From Triticum aestivum (taxonomy: Eukaryota; Streptophyta; Magnoliopsida; Poales; Poaceae), in contig NC_057808.1 in NCBI RefSeq assembly GCF_018294505.1, positions 357,666,696 through 357,730,695 of the forward strand: 64,000 nucleotides of DNA, given 5' to 3'. Below the pieces are notes generated by a model, which worked only from the letters and a program-made list of their open reading frames with translations, did no database searches and was not told where the DNA came from. The position numbers and the translations under genes are program-made. Below, one piece after another: positions 33,180-45,700 of the stretch. Within the stretch, counting starts at the first letter, position 1, and each line of letters opens with the position of its first letter.

Positions 33180-33680
33180 TAGGGTTGCCCTAGCGCCCGA
33201 GAAACGCCGTGGCGGCGGCAGCCGGGCCGGCCAGCGGGGCGCGACGACCGGGGGAAAAGGGCAGCTGTCAACGGCGCGGCGGCGGGCCGCGGTGCGCGGC
33301 GGCGGCGGCTGCGGCCCCGGCACACGGCGACGGCGGCCGGCACGGCACGCGGCTGCGGCGGCTGCGGCCACAGCACGCGGCGGCCATCGGGGCGCGCGGC
33401 CTCGGCGCGGCCAGCGGGGCACGCGGCCATGGCGCGGCGGCGCGGCCGGAGCGGCACGGCCCCGGCGCGGCGCGCCTGAGCAGCACGGCCAGCGCGGCGC
33501 GGCTACGGCCACGGGCGCGCAGCGCGCGCGGCCACGGCGGGCGGTGTGCTGCCACGGCGACGGCCAGCACGGCGGCGCCGGCAACCAGCGGGGTCGCGGC
33601 CAGCAGGGCGGCGCGTGCAGCGGGCACGCGAGCGCGGCGACGGCAGTCGAGCGCTTGGCGACGGGGACGTCGTCATCTGC
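33180..33680. repeat. Very GC-rich low-complexity block in the Copia leader
   Basis: About 500 bp of GGC/GCG-dominated sequence sits in the element leader between the primer-binding site and gag, in sharp contrast to the AT-rich sequence on both sides (32690-32960 and 33760-33950). Frames are open on both strands only because stop codons are rare in such composition. No domain is recognisable. Confidence 0.7.
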
Positions 33681-34035
33681 CTCGGGATGGCAAGATCGTG
33701 CGTCTTCGGAACGTCACGACGCGTGTACGTCGGGTACAACGCGGCGGTACCGTGATCATCTGGATCACGATCTGTACCGACTCCCGTATAGTGTAGTCAA
33801 CAAGTCTCTCGTGATCCAAAAACATCGACATTGGGGAGAGAAATCCACACCATAGGTAGATGTATCCGAAAAAATAATCTAATCGCAAAAACGGAATCGT
33901 AGTAACGAGAGGAATCCATTTTTGCAAAGAGTGGGGATCGGATCTTATACCTCCACGGGATCGACGAAAGCCTGCGTGATGCAGGCTTGACGCAGGCTTG
34001 ACGGAGAGTTGATGGAGCGAAGCGTGCTGATAACG

Positions 34036-34324
34036 TGTTCCGCAACTCCGCCGGCAAGTCCGGTCCGAGGTTGCGGAGCGAGAGCGAGCGTCGTAGACGA
34101 AGTAGTCGAAGTATGCGAAAGTAAAATGACACAGAGAGATGAAGGAGACCAGCTTTATTAATCAATGATCAGGTGTTACAATAATGGCTCCTCATTGCTT
34201 TATACAGAGGGTAGGTGGTCAAGGGATAAGTACCCACTTAACGTAAAATGAGGGAAACGGGAGGATACCCCGCGCTGCACGCACGAGGCGCGCCGCCACC
34301 CCACGATGACCCGGTTTCCCAACA
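34036..34324 (-). repeat. 5' LTR of the Copia element
   Basis: A 289 bp LTR homologous to 27149-27448, with the primer-binding site on its inner (left) side and the GGAGG duplication outside at 34325-34329. Confidence 0.93.
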
Positions 34325-34479
34325 GGAGGCACTTTTATTTCGGGCGCTAATGCTCTACCGGCTGATCGTGCGGAGTGTTCTGCCACTCACGCAGCCATTG
34401 GATTGCCTTGATCCATGGGTCGTCGCATGCTCTCACACGCTCCGTTATTTCCTTTGTCTACCACGTGCTTTTTACCCTT

Positions 34480-34900
34480 GCAACAACAACGGTGTTGCAA
34501 ACCATTGCGGTGAACGACAACTGCAACTTAGACAAGCTTTTGTAACATCAACTTTGTTGCAAAAAAAAACTGCAATAAAACCCCTGTTGCAAAAAAAATC
34601 TACAACAAAAACTCTATTGCAAAAAAAAAAAAATCCCGCAACACAACCTACTCCCTCCGTTCCTAAATATAAGTCTTTGGAGTGATTGCTCTATGGACCA
34701 CATACGGAGTAAAATGAGTGAATCTATACTTAAAATACATCTATATACATCCGTATGCGGTTCATAGTGGAATCTTTACAAAGACTTATATTTAGGAACG
34801 GATTGCAAAAAATATATTCTGCAACATAACCTTTGTTGAAATGTTTCCACAACAAGACCATTGTTGCAAAGTAGAGAGAGACGTTCAGCCACTAGATTGT
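34480..34900. repeat. TTGCAACA/TGTTGCAA array upstream of gene B, with a nested Stowaway
   Basis: Repeated TGTTGCAAAAAA and CTGCAACA-type units flank a Stowaway MITE (34649-34802). The trailing sequence, ATGACTCGTGGGGCGGCCGACGC, resembles that behind the array upstream of gene A (13640-13670). The array belongs to the same repeat family. Confidence 0.6.
34649..34802. mobile_element. Stowaway MITE with one end trimmed
   Basis: TACTCCCTCCGTTCCTAAAT begins it. The inverse arm reaches AGGAACGGA and then stops, with the last GGGAGTA missing, and joins the TTGCAA array. The terminal trimming happened after insertion. Confidence 0.85.
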
Positions 34901-35402
34901 GCCACATCCAATGACTCGTGGGGCGGCCGACGCTTTTATTTCTCACTAATTAACTTTTCTTTTTTTCTTTGAGTAAGTAGGAATGAATTTTGACCCCACC
35001 CCACCCCCTTTTGGCATTTTTTCTGAGAGCACTCTGCGTAGTGGTGGCGCGACGAGACTGCAAAGGAGGAGGAGGAGGGAGCTGGTCCGTTTCCACAGAA
35101 GGTACGACGGTGGAGGCGGCTGCGCCCCGGCTGGCTAGGAATGAGAGCAACTAGTTAACGAGCGCTCTTTCGGGAGCCTCGCAACGATCAGCGCCACTTG
35201 GCGCGCTCTCAGCCATTCGTCACGTGTCGCGCTCTGGACGCTCCCTCCAGATTTTGTTTTTTTTATTTTTTCGCACGCGTTTTCGGCTTTTTAAACGGTT
35301 TTTTTCGACGTTTTGGTTTTCCCACGGACTTCCTTAGCTTTTCGATAAAAAAAAATCGGGAATTTTTTTTGCGAAAAAACGCGTTTTTCTTTTTTTTTCC
35401 TT

Positions 35403-36060
35403 TCACGAGAGTCAAGGTTTTTCTTCCGCGAGAGGCACGGTTGTGCTTTAGCGAGAGTCACGACCGTGCCTTTCGAAAACGAAAAAAAACGTGTTTTCTG
35501 TTTTTTTTCTTTCGCGAGAGTCACGGTTTTGCTTCCGCGAGGCACGGTTGTGCTTTCGCGAGAGTCACGGCCGTGCCTTCGGAAAGGGAAAAAAAGGCAT
35601 TTTTTTCGCGAGAGTCATGGTTTTGCTTCCGCGAGAGGCACGGTTGTGCTTTCGCGAGAGTCACGTCCGTGCCTCTCAGAAAGGAAAAAATACGCGTTTT
35701 CTGTTTTATTTTCTTTCGCGAGAGTCACGGTTTTGCTTCCGCGAGAGGCATGGTTGTGCTTTCGCGAGAGTCACGGCCGTGCCTCTCGGAAAGGAAAAAC
35801 AAAACGCGTTTTCTATTTTTTTTCTTTCGCGTGTCACGGCCGTGCCTCTTGGAAAGGGAAAAAATACGTGTTTTCTGTTTTTTTTCTTTCGCGAGAGTCA
35901 TGGTTTTGCTTTCGCGAGAGGCACGGTTGTGCTTTCGCGAGAGTCACGGCCGTGCCTCTCTGAAACGGAAAAAAACGCGTTTTCTGTTTTTTTTCCTTCC
36001 ACGAGAGTCACGGTTTTGCTTCCACGAGAGGCACGGGCGTGCCTCTTTCGGAAAGGGAAA
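35403..36060. repeat. Tandem array, unit about 100-110 bp, six full copies plus one partial
   Basis: Each unit contains GCGAGAGTCACGGTTTTGC, then CGCGAGAGGCACGGTTGTGC, then GAGAGTCACGGCCGTGCC, and an A-run/T-run spacer around CGCGTTTTCTG. Units start near 35403, 35513, 35608, 35717, 35891 and 36001, with a shortened unit near 35828. Several frames stay open across the array simply because it is periodic. Confidence 0.85.
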
Positions 36061-36245
36061 AAACCCGTGCTCCAGGTTCAGTTTTTTTTGTAAAATTTTT
36101 TTTATCAAAACCTATCAACATGGGATCTAGTTTTGAAGATCTCGATGCGAGGAATCCAATGATGAAAACGGTTCGAGATTTGGACGCACGGTTTAAGAGA
36201 TAAAACATTTTGAATAAATGGATCTACGAAAAAAGGGAAAACTCC

Positions 36246-36294
36246 CAGGTTGCGACAAGTGATGTGCTGCATGTGCGTCACTTGTCGCGACCTG
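36246..36294. repeat. Near-perfect 17 bp-arm hairpin
   Basis: CAGGTTGCGACAAGTGA and its inverse TCACTTGTCGCGACCTG surround a spacer of about 15 bases. It has the layout of an imperfect stem-loop, close to the right end of the repeat element. Confidence 0.8.
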
Positions 36295-36310
36295 GGAAAG
36301 TGGAGTGTTC

Positions 36311-36753
36311 TTTATAACGAGTACTCCTTGATTTCGGGGATTTGGGGGAGAGAAGATGCATAAAGATATTGCCGGCCCAGGCCTTACGAAAAATGGGCCC
36401 AGGTAGTAGGTTGCCCAGACCAGGAAACGGATACATATGCGAACCGTCTCGCGGACGGAACAAACCAAACGGGCAAGAGACCAAATTTTTCTCAAAAAAA
36501 AAGGACAAGAGACCAAACGGACAAGAGAAGCGGAGCGAGGCATGGCGAGATTAACGAGAGCAAGGGGCCGACTGCGCCGCCGCGGCGCCTCGTTCTCGCC
36601 GCCTGTCCCCGTCTCGGCAGCTCCGCCGGCCGGGCGGGTCCCTACTCTAGTACCTCCCCGGTCCCCCGCCCTCGCCCCATTCCGTGCCTTCCTCGCCTTT
36701 TCCGTCGCTATTCCCAGACAGGACCTCGTCGGCCTCTCCGCTGCGCCGCCGCG
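36311..36753 (+). promoter_or_regulatory. Upstream region and probable 5' UTR of gene B
   Basis: The last 200 bases are GC- and C/T-rich (GTCTCGGCAGCTCCGCCGGCCGG, CCGCTGCGCCGCCGCG before ATG) and partly match the leader of gene A. The A-rich tract at 36460-36510 and the repeat element to the left are not shared. No TATA box is evident. Confidence 0.4.
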
Positions 36754-39700
36754 ATGAAGCTGGAGCCCGGCATGTCGGCCCTCGTCACCGGCGGCGGCTC
36801 CGGCATTGGTAAGGAAACACCTCTTTGCCAATGCCAGTCGCGTTCCGTTCTCTGTGGCCGGATTGGGCTTCACACCCTTGCCTATTACGCCTCAAAAGTC
36901 ACGATTAAATTGATTTTGTGTGGTAGGACAAGAGATTTCACTAGATATATTGCACGGTCTAACAGTCCTTGTTTGTTCTTCAAGGGAAGGCGCTTTGCAT
37001 TGCTCTGGCGCACAAGGGTCTATTTGTGACTGTCGTGGATTTCTCTGAAGAACACGGAGAGCAAGTTGCGTCGTTAGTTCAAAAGAGAAGGAACCAGTTT
37101 CATGGAGATTCTAAAGTTCCATCTGCTATATTCGTCAAGTGTGATGTCACTGATGCAGGTAAGAGTTTTTTTTAAGAGTGGAGGCAGGTAGCGGCAATTA
37201 GTTGGCTTGCTGTAACATAACTTTTTGGTCCAAACTTATAGCTTGGTTATGTTGCTGGAAATGGGTTGAGGCTGGCCTTTGCCCAACCTATTTTGCTAGA
37301 ATTTGGAGGGAACAGTAAACATAACATCACAACTGAATTAATTAATGGCATTAGTTTGCTGAAGTGTAATTAATTTCATTCGATTTCCTTTTCAAAAAAT
37401 AAATTTAATTTCATTCGATAAATTTGTCAGGCGTAAGATGCAGTATACTTCATTACTTCGTTGACATAATGTTACAAGCATCTCCTGAATGAATCATCTA
37501 GGATCTTAAAATATAATGGATTGACAGATATTGGTTCCGTAGCTCTTGAAGAAGCATCAAATTGCTTTTTAACAGGTCATTTTGTTGTGGTGTGATTTAC
37601 TCATTCATGGCCATGGTATTACATGCATTCTGGTTTTAGCCATTAAACAGAAGTGTAATTTCCCTTGCATTCAATGGTCACACTAATTTTATGTGCAGAT
37701 GCTCTTGCTGCTGCTTTTGGGAAACATGTACACTTGTATGGTGGATTAGATGTCTGCATCAACTGTGCTGGATTTGTCAACAAATCTTTAGTTTATGATG
37801 ATACATCAAATGGAACTAAGACATGGAGGCGTGCTGTAAATGTGAACCTTGTTGCTGTTATTGATGGTACTCGCATCGCAGTAAGTCTCTTGTTGACTAT
37901 TGGAGTAATTTTGTCAAGTTAATTAATTTAGTAACTCAAACTATTTGTAGTAACAGAGTGCTGGTGCCATCCATTGACACATGTGCACTACTCATGGTTA
38001 ATTTGTTCATTGCAGACTCAAATAATGCGATCACAGAAGAAGCCCGGTGCCATACTAAATTTCGGTTCAGTTGCTGGCTTATACCCTATGCACTATGAGC
38101 CCATCTATAGTGGGACAAAAGGTTGATCTCTCTTCGTGTATTAAGAAATGTACTTAAAATGGTGATTTGTTTGTAATCTGTAAGCTGTGATGTGGTGTGG
38201 TGACTCTCTTTTGTAAATAGAGTGAATATAAATATGTAGGCTGGTATTGTAGTGACAGAAGGTATACACTCCTAAAAAATAGTAATCAAGGTGCTTAGAA
38301 GTCGTCATGTGTCGTACTAAAATAAACATGCTATAAACTCTGGCATCAGGTAATCCTTGTAAAATCGACCTTGCTCTTGTCTGAACTTATTTTTTTTGCT
38401 GTATGTGTATCTTAGTTTTGTGCCTTCCTTTCTTGAACCAAGGTAACGAGCAAGTAATGATCAAAGTTATCGTTAGAATCTTTATTGGAAATAACCTCCC
38501 GAAAAGAAATAAACTTCATTGGGGTGGGCTATTTTACTTTATCTTCCACAGTGCTCTACTCTATCCACTTTGCAGAGTCTTGTTAATCTGCTAAACTTTT
38601 TTGGTGAAAACTATGTATATGTACTATGTAGAAGTCCATAATCTTTTCAGCCATCTTCATATGCAGGTACAAACATGGACGCCTACACTATAACGTGGAC
38701 TGTAGATAGTTGACGTACTCGTTTGCTTCTGTGTTAAAATGTAGTATTCCGCTTTTCAAGTGCAAATTGGCTGCTTTAATATATGTTATCTTTCATAGAT
38801 TGCTAATTGGTCTAAAAAAGGTATATGTTTTGTAGGCAGACTGGAATTGCTTTTGCAGTAAGTTAGACATATCATGTATTTACAGTCAAAACTTGCACAT
38901 AAGTTCATGTTGGCTATGTAAAGTGCTCCGTGCTGAAATCAGCTGCACTTTTTTACTACAAATTAACTATGTGTTCCTTCTATATATTGTATGATCTGTT
39001 TTATGCAGAATATGATCTCAAACTTCATCTGCAGGTGGTGTGATTATGTTTACAAGATCACTTGCTCCATTAAAACGGCATGGCATTCGTGTCAATGTGA
39101 TCTGCCCTGAGGTATTACTAATTTGCACGAGGCAAGAGAAATACTTAGCATTCTATCTGTCACATACTCACTTATTGACTTGCACTATTGTACTTACATT
39201 CTGACTGTGCCTATTTTTCTGTCCTACTCCTACAGTTGTGAGCATATTTTGACTGAGAGTGGTACTGTACAGTGCATTGTATTGTATTTCCTATTACATA
39301 AATTTGTACGGACGGGAAACCTTAGGTTGAATAGCCAGTGTGACTGCTCACTATTTGAATTCTTAAGGTCGTCGGCCAGAGCCATTTTAGGGCCCTGACC
39401 AGGGCTCTTTTAGAGTGACCCATGCACAATTAGAACCTTGTACAATTTTTCGTTTTTTAGCCGAGTTAAATTTGAATGGTATACATAGTTCAGTTTTTGA
39501 AGCAAACAGCATGACTGTGTGGACCAATTTTATTCACTGTTCCATCTGCAAGAACTAGCTGATGTTAGTGAGTTGATATCCACATTTCTTAGTTGATGAC
39601 AGATGGAGCATATTTTAGATGCTGCAAGTCATGATAACTTACTATTTGTCGTAAACATACTAGCTTATTATTTTATCCTAACAAATATATTGGACTGGTG

Positions 39701-42700
39701 TATGCAGTTTGTCCAAACAAATATGGGAGAACAAGTAAACCGCATATTAGTAGATGCACTTGGTGGGTTTTTGAAGATGGAGGATGTTATTAATGGTACT
39801 GTGTTTCTCACATAGTTCAGTTATTATCAATTTTATTTTTTTGCCTACTTCATCTGGTGTCTTAGGATTACATGTTACAGTTCTATGTCGAAATAGGCTT
39901 TTGCCCCGCTTTATAGATAAAGCATAGTTCCGTACAACAGTCATCCAGATCACAATCAACAAACCGACGGCTGGGGCCAAAGCACAGCAAAGCCCAAGAA
40001 AACATAAAAGAAATAGGAAACAAAAGGCCACCTAGTGGCAGTTGCGAGGCGACACTACGATACTGAGAGCCGACGCGATGTAGCCAGAAGCGCATCCATC
40101 ATGTAGCCGAGGTGGGCACGATCACGCTGCCTCGAGAACGTGTGCCAGTGCTGCATAAAAGCAAGGAATTTGAAGGAGTTAGATGCCTTTGCTGGGAAGA
40201 CCTTTTCAATCATCATCTTATTACGGGTCGTCCAAAGTGTCCAAGCCATCGCCGCAAAAATGAGCCAAAAAAGGCGGCGATGTTGCGGCGGATGGGTAGC
40301 CCTATATTGGAGAAACTCCGCAAGGTCCAGGGCCCTCCAGTCGGGCCCCAGCGCCTCGTAGACGAACGTCCACATCACCCTTGCGGCCGTACAGGAGAAG
40401 AGGATATGTGTCTCCGTCTCCGGTACTGCTTAAAGGGGGCGCATGCCATTCCCGGGCCGTGCCGCTTGAGAACCTCAGTCCCCGAGGGAAGGTGGTTTTG
40501 CAATAGCTGCCAGACGAATATCTTAATTTTCAGGGGGACGGGGGCCTTCCACATTGGAACTAACCAAGGTGTGGCCGGAGCCTAACACAGAGCATGATAT
40601 GCCGAGCTCACTGAAAATTCTGCCGTTGGGGTGAGCCTCCACGACACCGTGTCCGGGTTCTCCGGAAGCGTCAGTGGTAGAGCATCCCGCAAACTAGACC
40701 AGTCGTCACTCTCTGCTTGACCAAAGGTGCGGCGGAACCTAACGTTCCACCGTCCATCGCGTAGCATCGCTGAGACAAGTGCGGACGGATCCGCACAGAT
40801 CGAGAATAGACTGGGGAACCTCACACGCAACGGTTTGGGTCCCAACCAGGGATCCAACCAGAATTGGATAATTGGATCCCGTCTCCATTTCCTATGGAGA
40901 AGGAAATCCCTAGGCGGATTTCCTCGATCTTCTCGATGGCTCGTCAAAACTGTGATCCTCCCCTCCGAGAGCATGCCAGAAGAGGCTCACCCCTAAGGTA
41001 TTTTGCCTGAATGAGCTGAAGCCAAAGCTCGCCCTCCCCGCGCAGTATCCGCCACACCCACCGCAGCGTCAAGGCTACGTTCATGCGCCGGGAGGCTACA
41101 ATGCCTAAGCCACCTTGGTCTTTGGGCATGCAGATGTCAGCCCACTTGACCATGTGATACTTTTGGCGGCCATCGGCGGCCTGCCAAAAGAATCTGGCAA
41201 GGTCCTTATCGAAGGAGGTATGGACGCCCTCCGGTAGGATATACATCCCCATCATGTACATGGGGAGGCTCGCGAGGTTCGCACCAATGAGGACCAATTT
41301 GCTCCCCTTGGAGGTAAACCGTCCCCGCCAGGGTTTAGCTCTAGATGCCACCCGCCCCGCCAGGGGGTCAACACTTGCCAGAATTTTTGAGTTGGCCATC
41401 GGCATCCCCAAATAAGTGATGGGAAATGTGGTCAGCCGGCAGTTAAGGTTGTCAGCAATCCTCTATTGCTCTTCCGCCGAGAATCCCAAGACGGCGACTT
41501 CGCTCTTATCAAAGTTGATCTTTAGTCCGGACATAGACTCAAAACATAGGAGCAAGAACTTAAGATTGACGATGTCGAGGGCCGTCCCCTCCACCATAAT
41601 CATGGTGTCATCGGCATGCTGGAGATGGGTGATCCCACCGCCAGGGATCAGGTGTCCAACTATGCCCGAGAGGTGGCCGGCCCTCTTAGCCTTATCCAAA
41701 ATCCTTGCTAGCGCATCAACGGCGAGGTTGAAGAGGAGTGGGGATATCGGGTCTCCCTGCTTAACTCCTGCAGAGGACTTAAAGAATGGTCTCACCTCGC
41801 AATTAATGTTGATCGCGGTACTACCAAATTGGACTAGTTGCATGATCCACGAGCACCAACGACCATTAAAGCCCCTACACTGCCTGACTAGCCGCAAGAA
41901 GGACCAATCCAAGCGGTCATATGCTTTTTGGAAGTCCAACTTGAGGAAGACACCCTTATGGCCACTCGCCCTAACCTCATGGACGATTTCGCGTAGGGCT
42001 AGGATTCCGTCATGGATCCGTCGACCTTTCAGAAATGTCGTTTGAAGGGGGTGGTCAAGCCGCTTTGCTACAGGGGCTAATCGGGTTGCACATACTTTTG
42101 AGAAGATGCGCTTGAGAACATTGATAACCGTGATAGGCCTAAAGTGGCGAATGTCCGTAGCCCCTACTACCTTGGGGATCAGGGTAATGACACCATAGTT
42201 TATTCGTGCCATGTCGAACGTCCCGATATAGAATTCATGGAACATATGCATGATCACAGGCTTTAGGACATCCCAGCATTTCTGGAAGAAGATCACCGGC
42301 AGGCCATTTGGCCTCGATGCTGATCCCGCGTTCATAGAGGTGATAGCCCTACCCACCTCCTCCGGTGAGAATGGGGTAGTCAATTCCGCATTCTCAGTAT
42401 CAGAAACCCTGATCGCAAGAGGCCAGAAGTTCACTGACAGGGAAACCCCACCGCGGGGTTCCGCCGAGAAGAGCTCCTTGTAGGAGTAAATGTGGGATCT
42501 AATCTCATTCGGGTGTTCCGGGAGAGATTCTCCCTCCCAGAGACATGGGATAGAACACTTCCTGCCGCCCCCATTAGCGATCGCCTGGAAGTAGGCGGTA
42601 TTTGCATCGCCTTGAAGAAGCCATTTCTGGCCTCCCCGACGCTGCCAGTACAATTCTCCCCCCTTGAATATCTCCATCAACGAGGATTCTAGGGAATATC

Positions 42701-45700
42701 GCCTTATCCAGTCATCAGCCGACAGACCGGTTGTATCGGCCACCATGTCCAAGGCCTTAATCTGCTCAAGCAAGGCCCCTTTTCGCGCCCTGAGGTCTGC
42801 CCCTAAATTGGCTCCCCATCCCCGCATAAATTGGGGGCGGTTTTTGAGCAATGGTGCCATATATCAGTAGCATAGAAGGCCCACGGGGGGCTGGCCATCG
42901 CTTGTGACCACCGGTCCCGTACCATTTCAAGAAATCCTGGTTGTAAGAGCCAAGAAGATTCGAAATGGAACTGCCTCGACCTCAAAGGCGATCCGTCCCC
43001 TGACGAAAAAAGCAGGTGGACGTGATCAGACCAATCCGGGTAACCGCTCTAAGTGAGCACAATGGGAACATAATCTCCCATTGTACTGACACTAGGACCC
43101 TATCCAAAACACTTTGAATCGAGTCCACTTGTTTATTAGTCCAAGTGAATCTGGCCCCCACCCGGGCTATTTCCCGTAGGGCCAGATCCGCTATGCGGTC
43201 GTTGAACAGTCGCATGCGCAACCGGTCAACGTTGGGAGAGCTCTTGTCAGCCTCCTGCCTAATAAGGTTGAAGTCACCGGCTACCACAACCGGAGTAGTG
43301 CAGCGCTCCACCTTATCTGTTAGCTTGGCCAAAAAGTCCGCCGACCGCCCGTGATCAGCCGGGCCATAGACAATGATCACCTCCCAACTGAGGTTCACAC
43401 GTCGGTCAGTGACAACCATGCTAAGGAAGAATTCTCCTCGGTCCATATCCTCGACCGAGAGGAGATCCTCCCGGACTCCTAGCAGGATACCCCTCGTCAG
43501 CCCAGCAGCCGGCAACCATTGCACGCGAATGGATGGCGGGAGAGGCCCTGGAGTTCCTGAATGGTGAAATCCTGCCGAATCGTCTCTTGTAAACCTACTA
43601 TGTCAATCTCCTCCTGCCTAATGTAATCGATCAGTTGTCGCCTCCGGCCCAAGTTGCCGAAGCCCCTGATGTTCCAACATAGGAGCTTTATACGGGCACC
43701 ATATCAGAGTTACTAGGCCCCTCGGGTGGGGCCGAGCTAGTCCTTCCGCCCTGACCAGGGCGGGGCAAATGTTTTGCCGGGCGACCGCGTCGTCCCCGCG
43801 TAGTGGCGGGCACGGCGGACTGCTCCTCCCGAGAGGGAGGCCCAGCACTAGCACCACGCACCACCAACACCTGCTCAGTGGGGTGGAGGTGCGTAGACGT
43901 TCTGCCCCGAAGGGGCCTTCCTACTGAAGGCCCAGGATGGGGTACAGCCCTAGGGGGCGGATGGCTGGGTCCCGACCCATCCCCAGGCTCTCCATGCCCA
44001 AGGATGTGAGGACCCGTGTCACCCGAGCCCCCGTGCTCAGCTTGAGCACGGGCCGCAGCAAGGGCCCCATCTAACCGCTCTTTTGCACATATGGCGGAGA
44101 TCTGGTCCAGACGGGACCCCTTTTCTCCACGGAATACAATATCGCAATCTGCGGCTACATCGCCGAGGTGTGCAAGAGGAACCAAATCGAGGACCGCAAA
44201 ACGAGAACCAGAAACGGATGGACCAGAGGAGGATGGGGTCATACCTGGTGAAAGGTTACAGTTAGCCTTAGATAAGTTGAGACTGGGTGTTTTAATTGAT
44301 GATGAAATCATGAAAATGAACATGGATGGTTGTGTTTGTTTTTCCATGTGAAACATGTGCATCCATTATTACAAACTATTAACTCCGTTCGGAAATAACT
44401 GATGTGTTCCTAGACTTGTAAAGTATATTGCTTGTGTTCCTGAACTGAAAAAAGTGCAGGTTTAATTGAATGCCAAATAGGTTTAACTCAAAGCATTGAG
44501 TTGTTAAATTACATATGTTTTATCTTTTATTATAATCAGTCCCTTGGCTATGCTAGCCCTATGTGCCAGGTCGGTACTAGGTACTGCTCTCCTGCCTTCA
44601 CTACCTTTCTACAAGTGCAGCCCTCAAGTTCCTGCCTGAAGTAGCACTGTGCAAGCTTAGAGACCTACTAAACTATTTTGATATCTATGGACCTACTTAT
44701 ATATAGGTCTATATCTTTTGCCTATGATGCTCTGCCTTTTTTCTCCATGTTATCTGAAGGGATACGATGTCTTCTGTTTGGATTAGGTGCATTTGAGCTT
44801 ATAGAAGATGAGAGCAAGGCTGGTGCCTGCCTTTGGATATCTAAAAGAAGAGGCATGGTGTACTGGCCAACATCAGAGGAAGAAAAGAAGTATTTGGTGT
44901 ATGCCACAAAGTCAAAAATGACAGTAACAAAGAATAGATTCCCCAGCATCCAGACACCTGAATTCTTTGAGAAGATGTAAGTAATCCTGCTATGTTCTAT
45001 CCATATTTCTCTAAGGACTTGTCAAATATCCTCACAAAGAAACAGCAACGGGTCAGTATTACTCTATTTGTTCTTTTATCCATACCTAAAATGCTTAAAG
45101 TCACTGCTCTGATCCCTTAAGCAGACAGTGAGCAAACTTTTGTTTGCACTTTTTTGCAAAACTGCAGCTATGCATTGATGGGTATGATTTTATGTAACAT
45201 CCTGACTTTTTTGGGGAGTTCAATTTTTTTTAAGCTAAGGATGTTGAAACATAATCTTACATTGCGTTGTATTTGTTTTTGGAGTTGCTCAATAATACCA
45301 AGTCGCTTGAAATTAATTTAGCATATGCCAGGAGGAAATAATTTCCATAATATCCTGAGTCGATTTAGTCATTCGCAGTATTTTATTTGAGTTCATCTTG
45401 TCTATCTTTCTTTCACGGTTTTTTTTCCAAAGTCATTTGATTTTTTTTCCTCTACTGTTATTTGCATTGTAGTCAAAGTTTATTATGAAAATCAATAAAC
45501 AACAACAACAACAACAAAGCCTTTAGTCCCAAACAAGTTGGGGTAGGCTAGAGGTGAAACCCATAAGATCTCGCAACCAACTCATGGCTCTGGCACATGG
45601 ATAGCAAGCTTCCATGCACCCCTGTCCATAGCTAGCTCTTTGGTGATATATTATTATGAAAATCAATATTATATTATATTGATTTTCTCTGTCTCATTGG

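Larger units (their letters stand above)
27149..34324 (-). mobile_element. Nearly complete Copia LTR retrotransposon with 5 bp GGAGG target duplication
   Basis: Two LTRs (27149-27448 and 34036-34324) start TGTTCCGCAACTCC as written on the plus strand and end CCCAACA. The flanks are GGAGG at 27144-27148 and 34325-34329, a perfect 5 bp duplication. In element orientation (minus) the order is 5' LTR, primer-binding site (GTTATCAGCACG at about 34034-34023), leader, gag, protease, integrase, RT, RNase H, a polypurine tract AAGGGGGAG, 3' LTR. Integrase before RT marks it as Copia. The two LTRs differ by several visible substitutions and by small indels (a GTAGTCGAA unit, a few G). Few coding lesions are seen, so insertion was relatively recent. 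Confidence 0.95.
35150..36310. mobile_element. Non-coding repeat element with internal tandem array (unclassified DNA transposon)
   Basis: It begins near TTAACGAGCGCTCTTTCGGG and ends near TTTATAACGAGTACTCCTT, with a tandem array in the middle and a strong hairpin near its right end. I recognise this composition as a dispersed Triticeae family, but cannot place it in a superfamily and the exact ends are not certain. It lies about 450 bases upstream of the start codon of gene B. Confidence 0.5.

Noticed and set aside
33209..33855. Overlapping Ala/Arg-rich open frames on both strands in the Copia leader
   Set aside because: Extreme GC content removes stop codons; several frames are open at once and none has a recognisable domain.
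35403..36060. CRISPR-like regular repeats
   Set aside because: The units are 100-110 bp, not 25-40 bp, the spacers are A/T runs rather than unique sequence, and the genome is a plant.
35198..36130. Open frame of about 310 codons upstream of gene B
   Set aside because: It runs through a CpG-rich tandem array that is also open in other frames; composition is Phe/Arg/Lys repeats with no domain. It is a periodic-repeat artefact.
40112..40585. 157-codon plus-strand frame in intron 6 of gene B
   Set aside because: It is the antisense shadow of the LINE ORF2 C-terminal region, which matches known domains on the minus strand.
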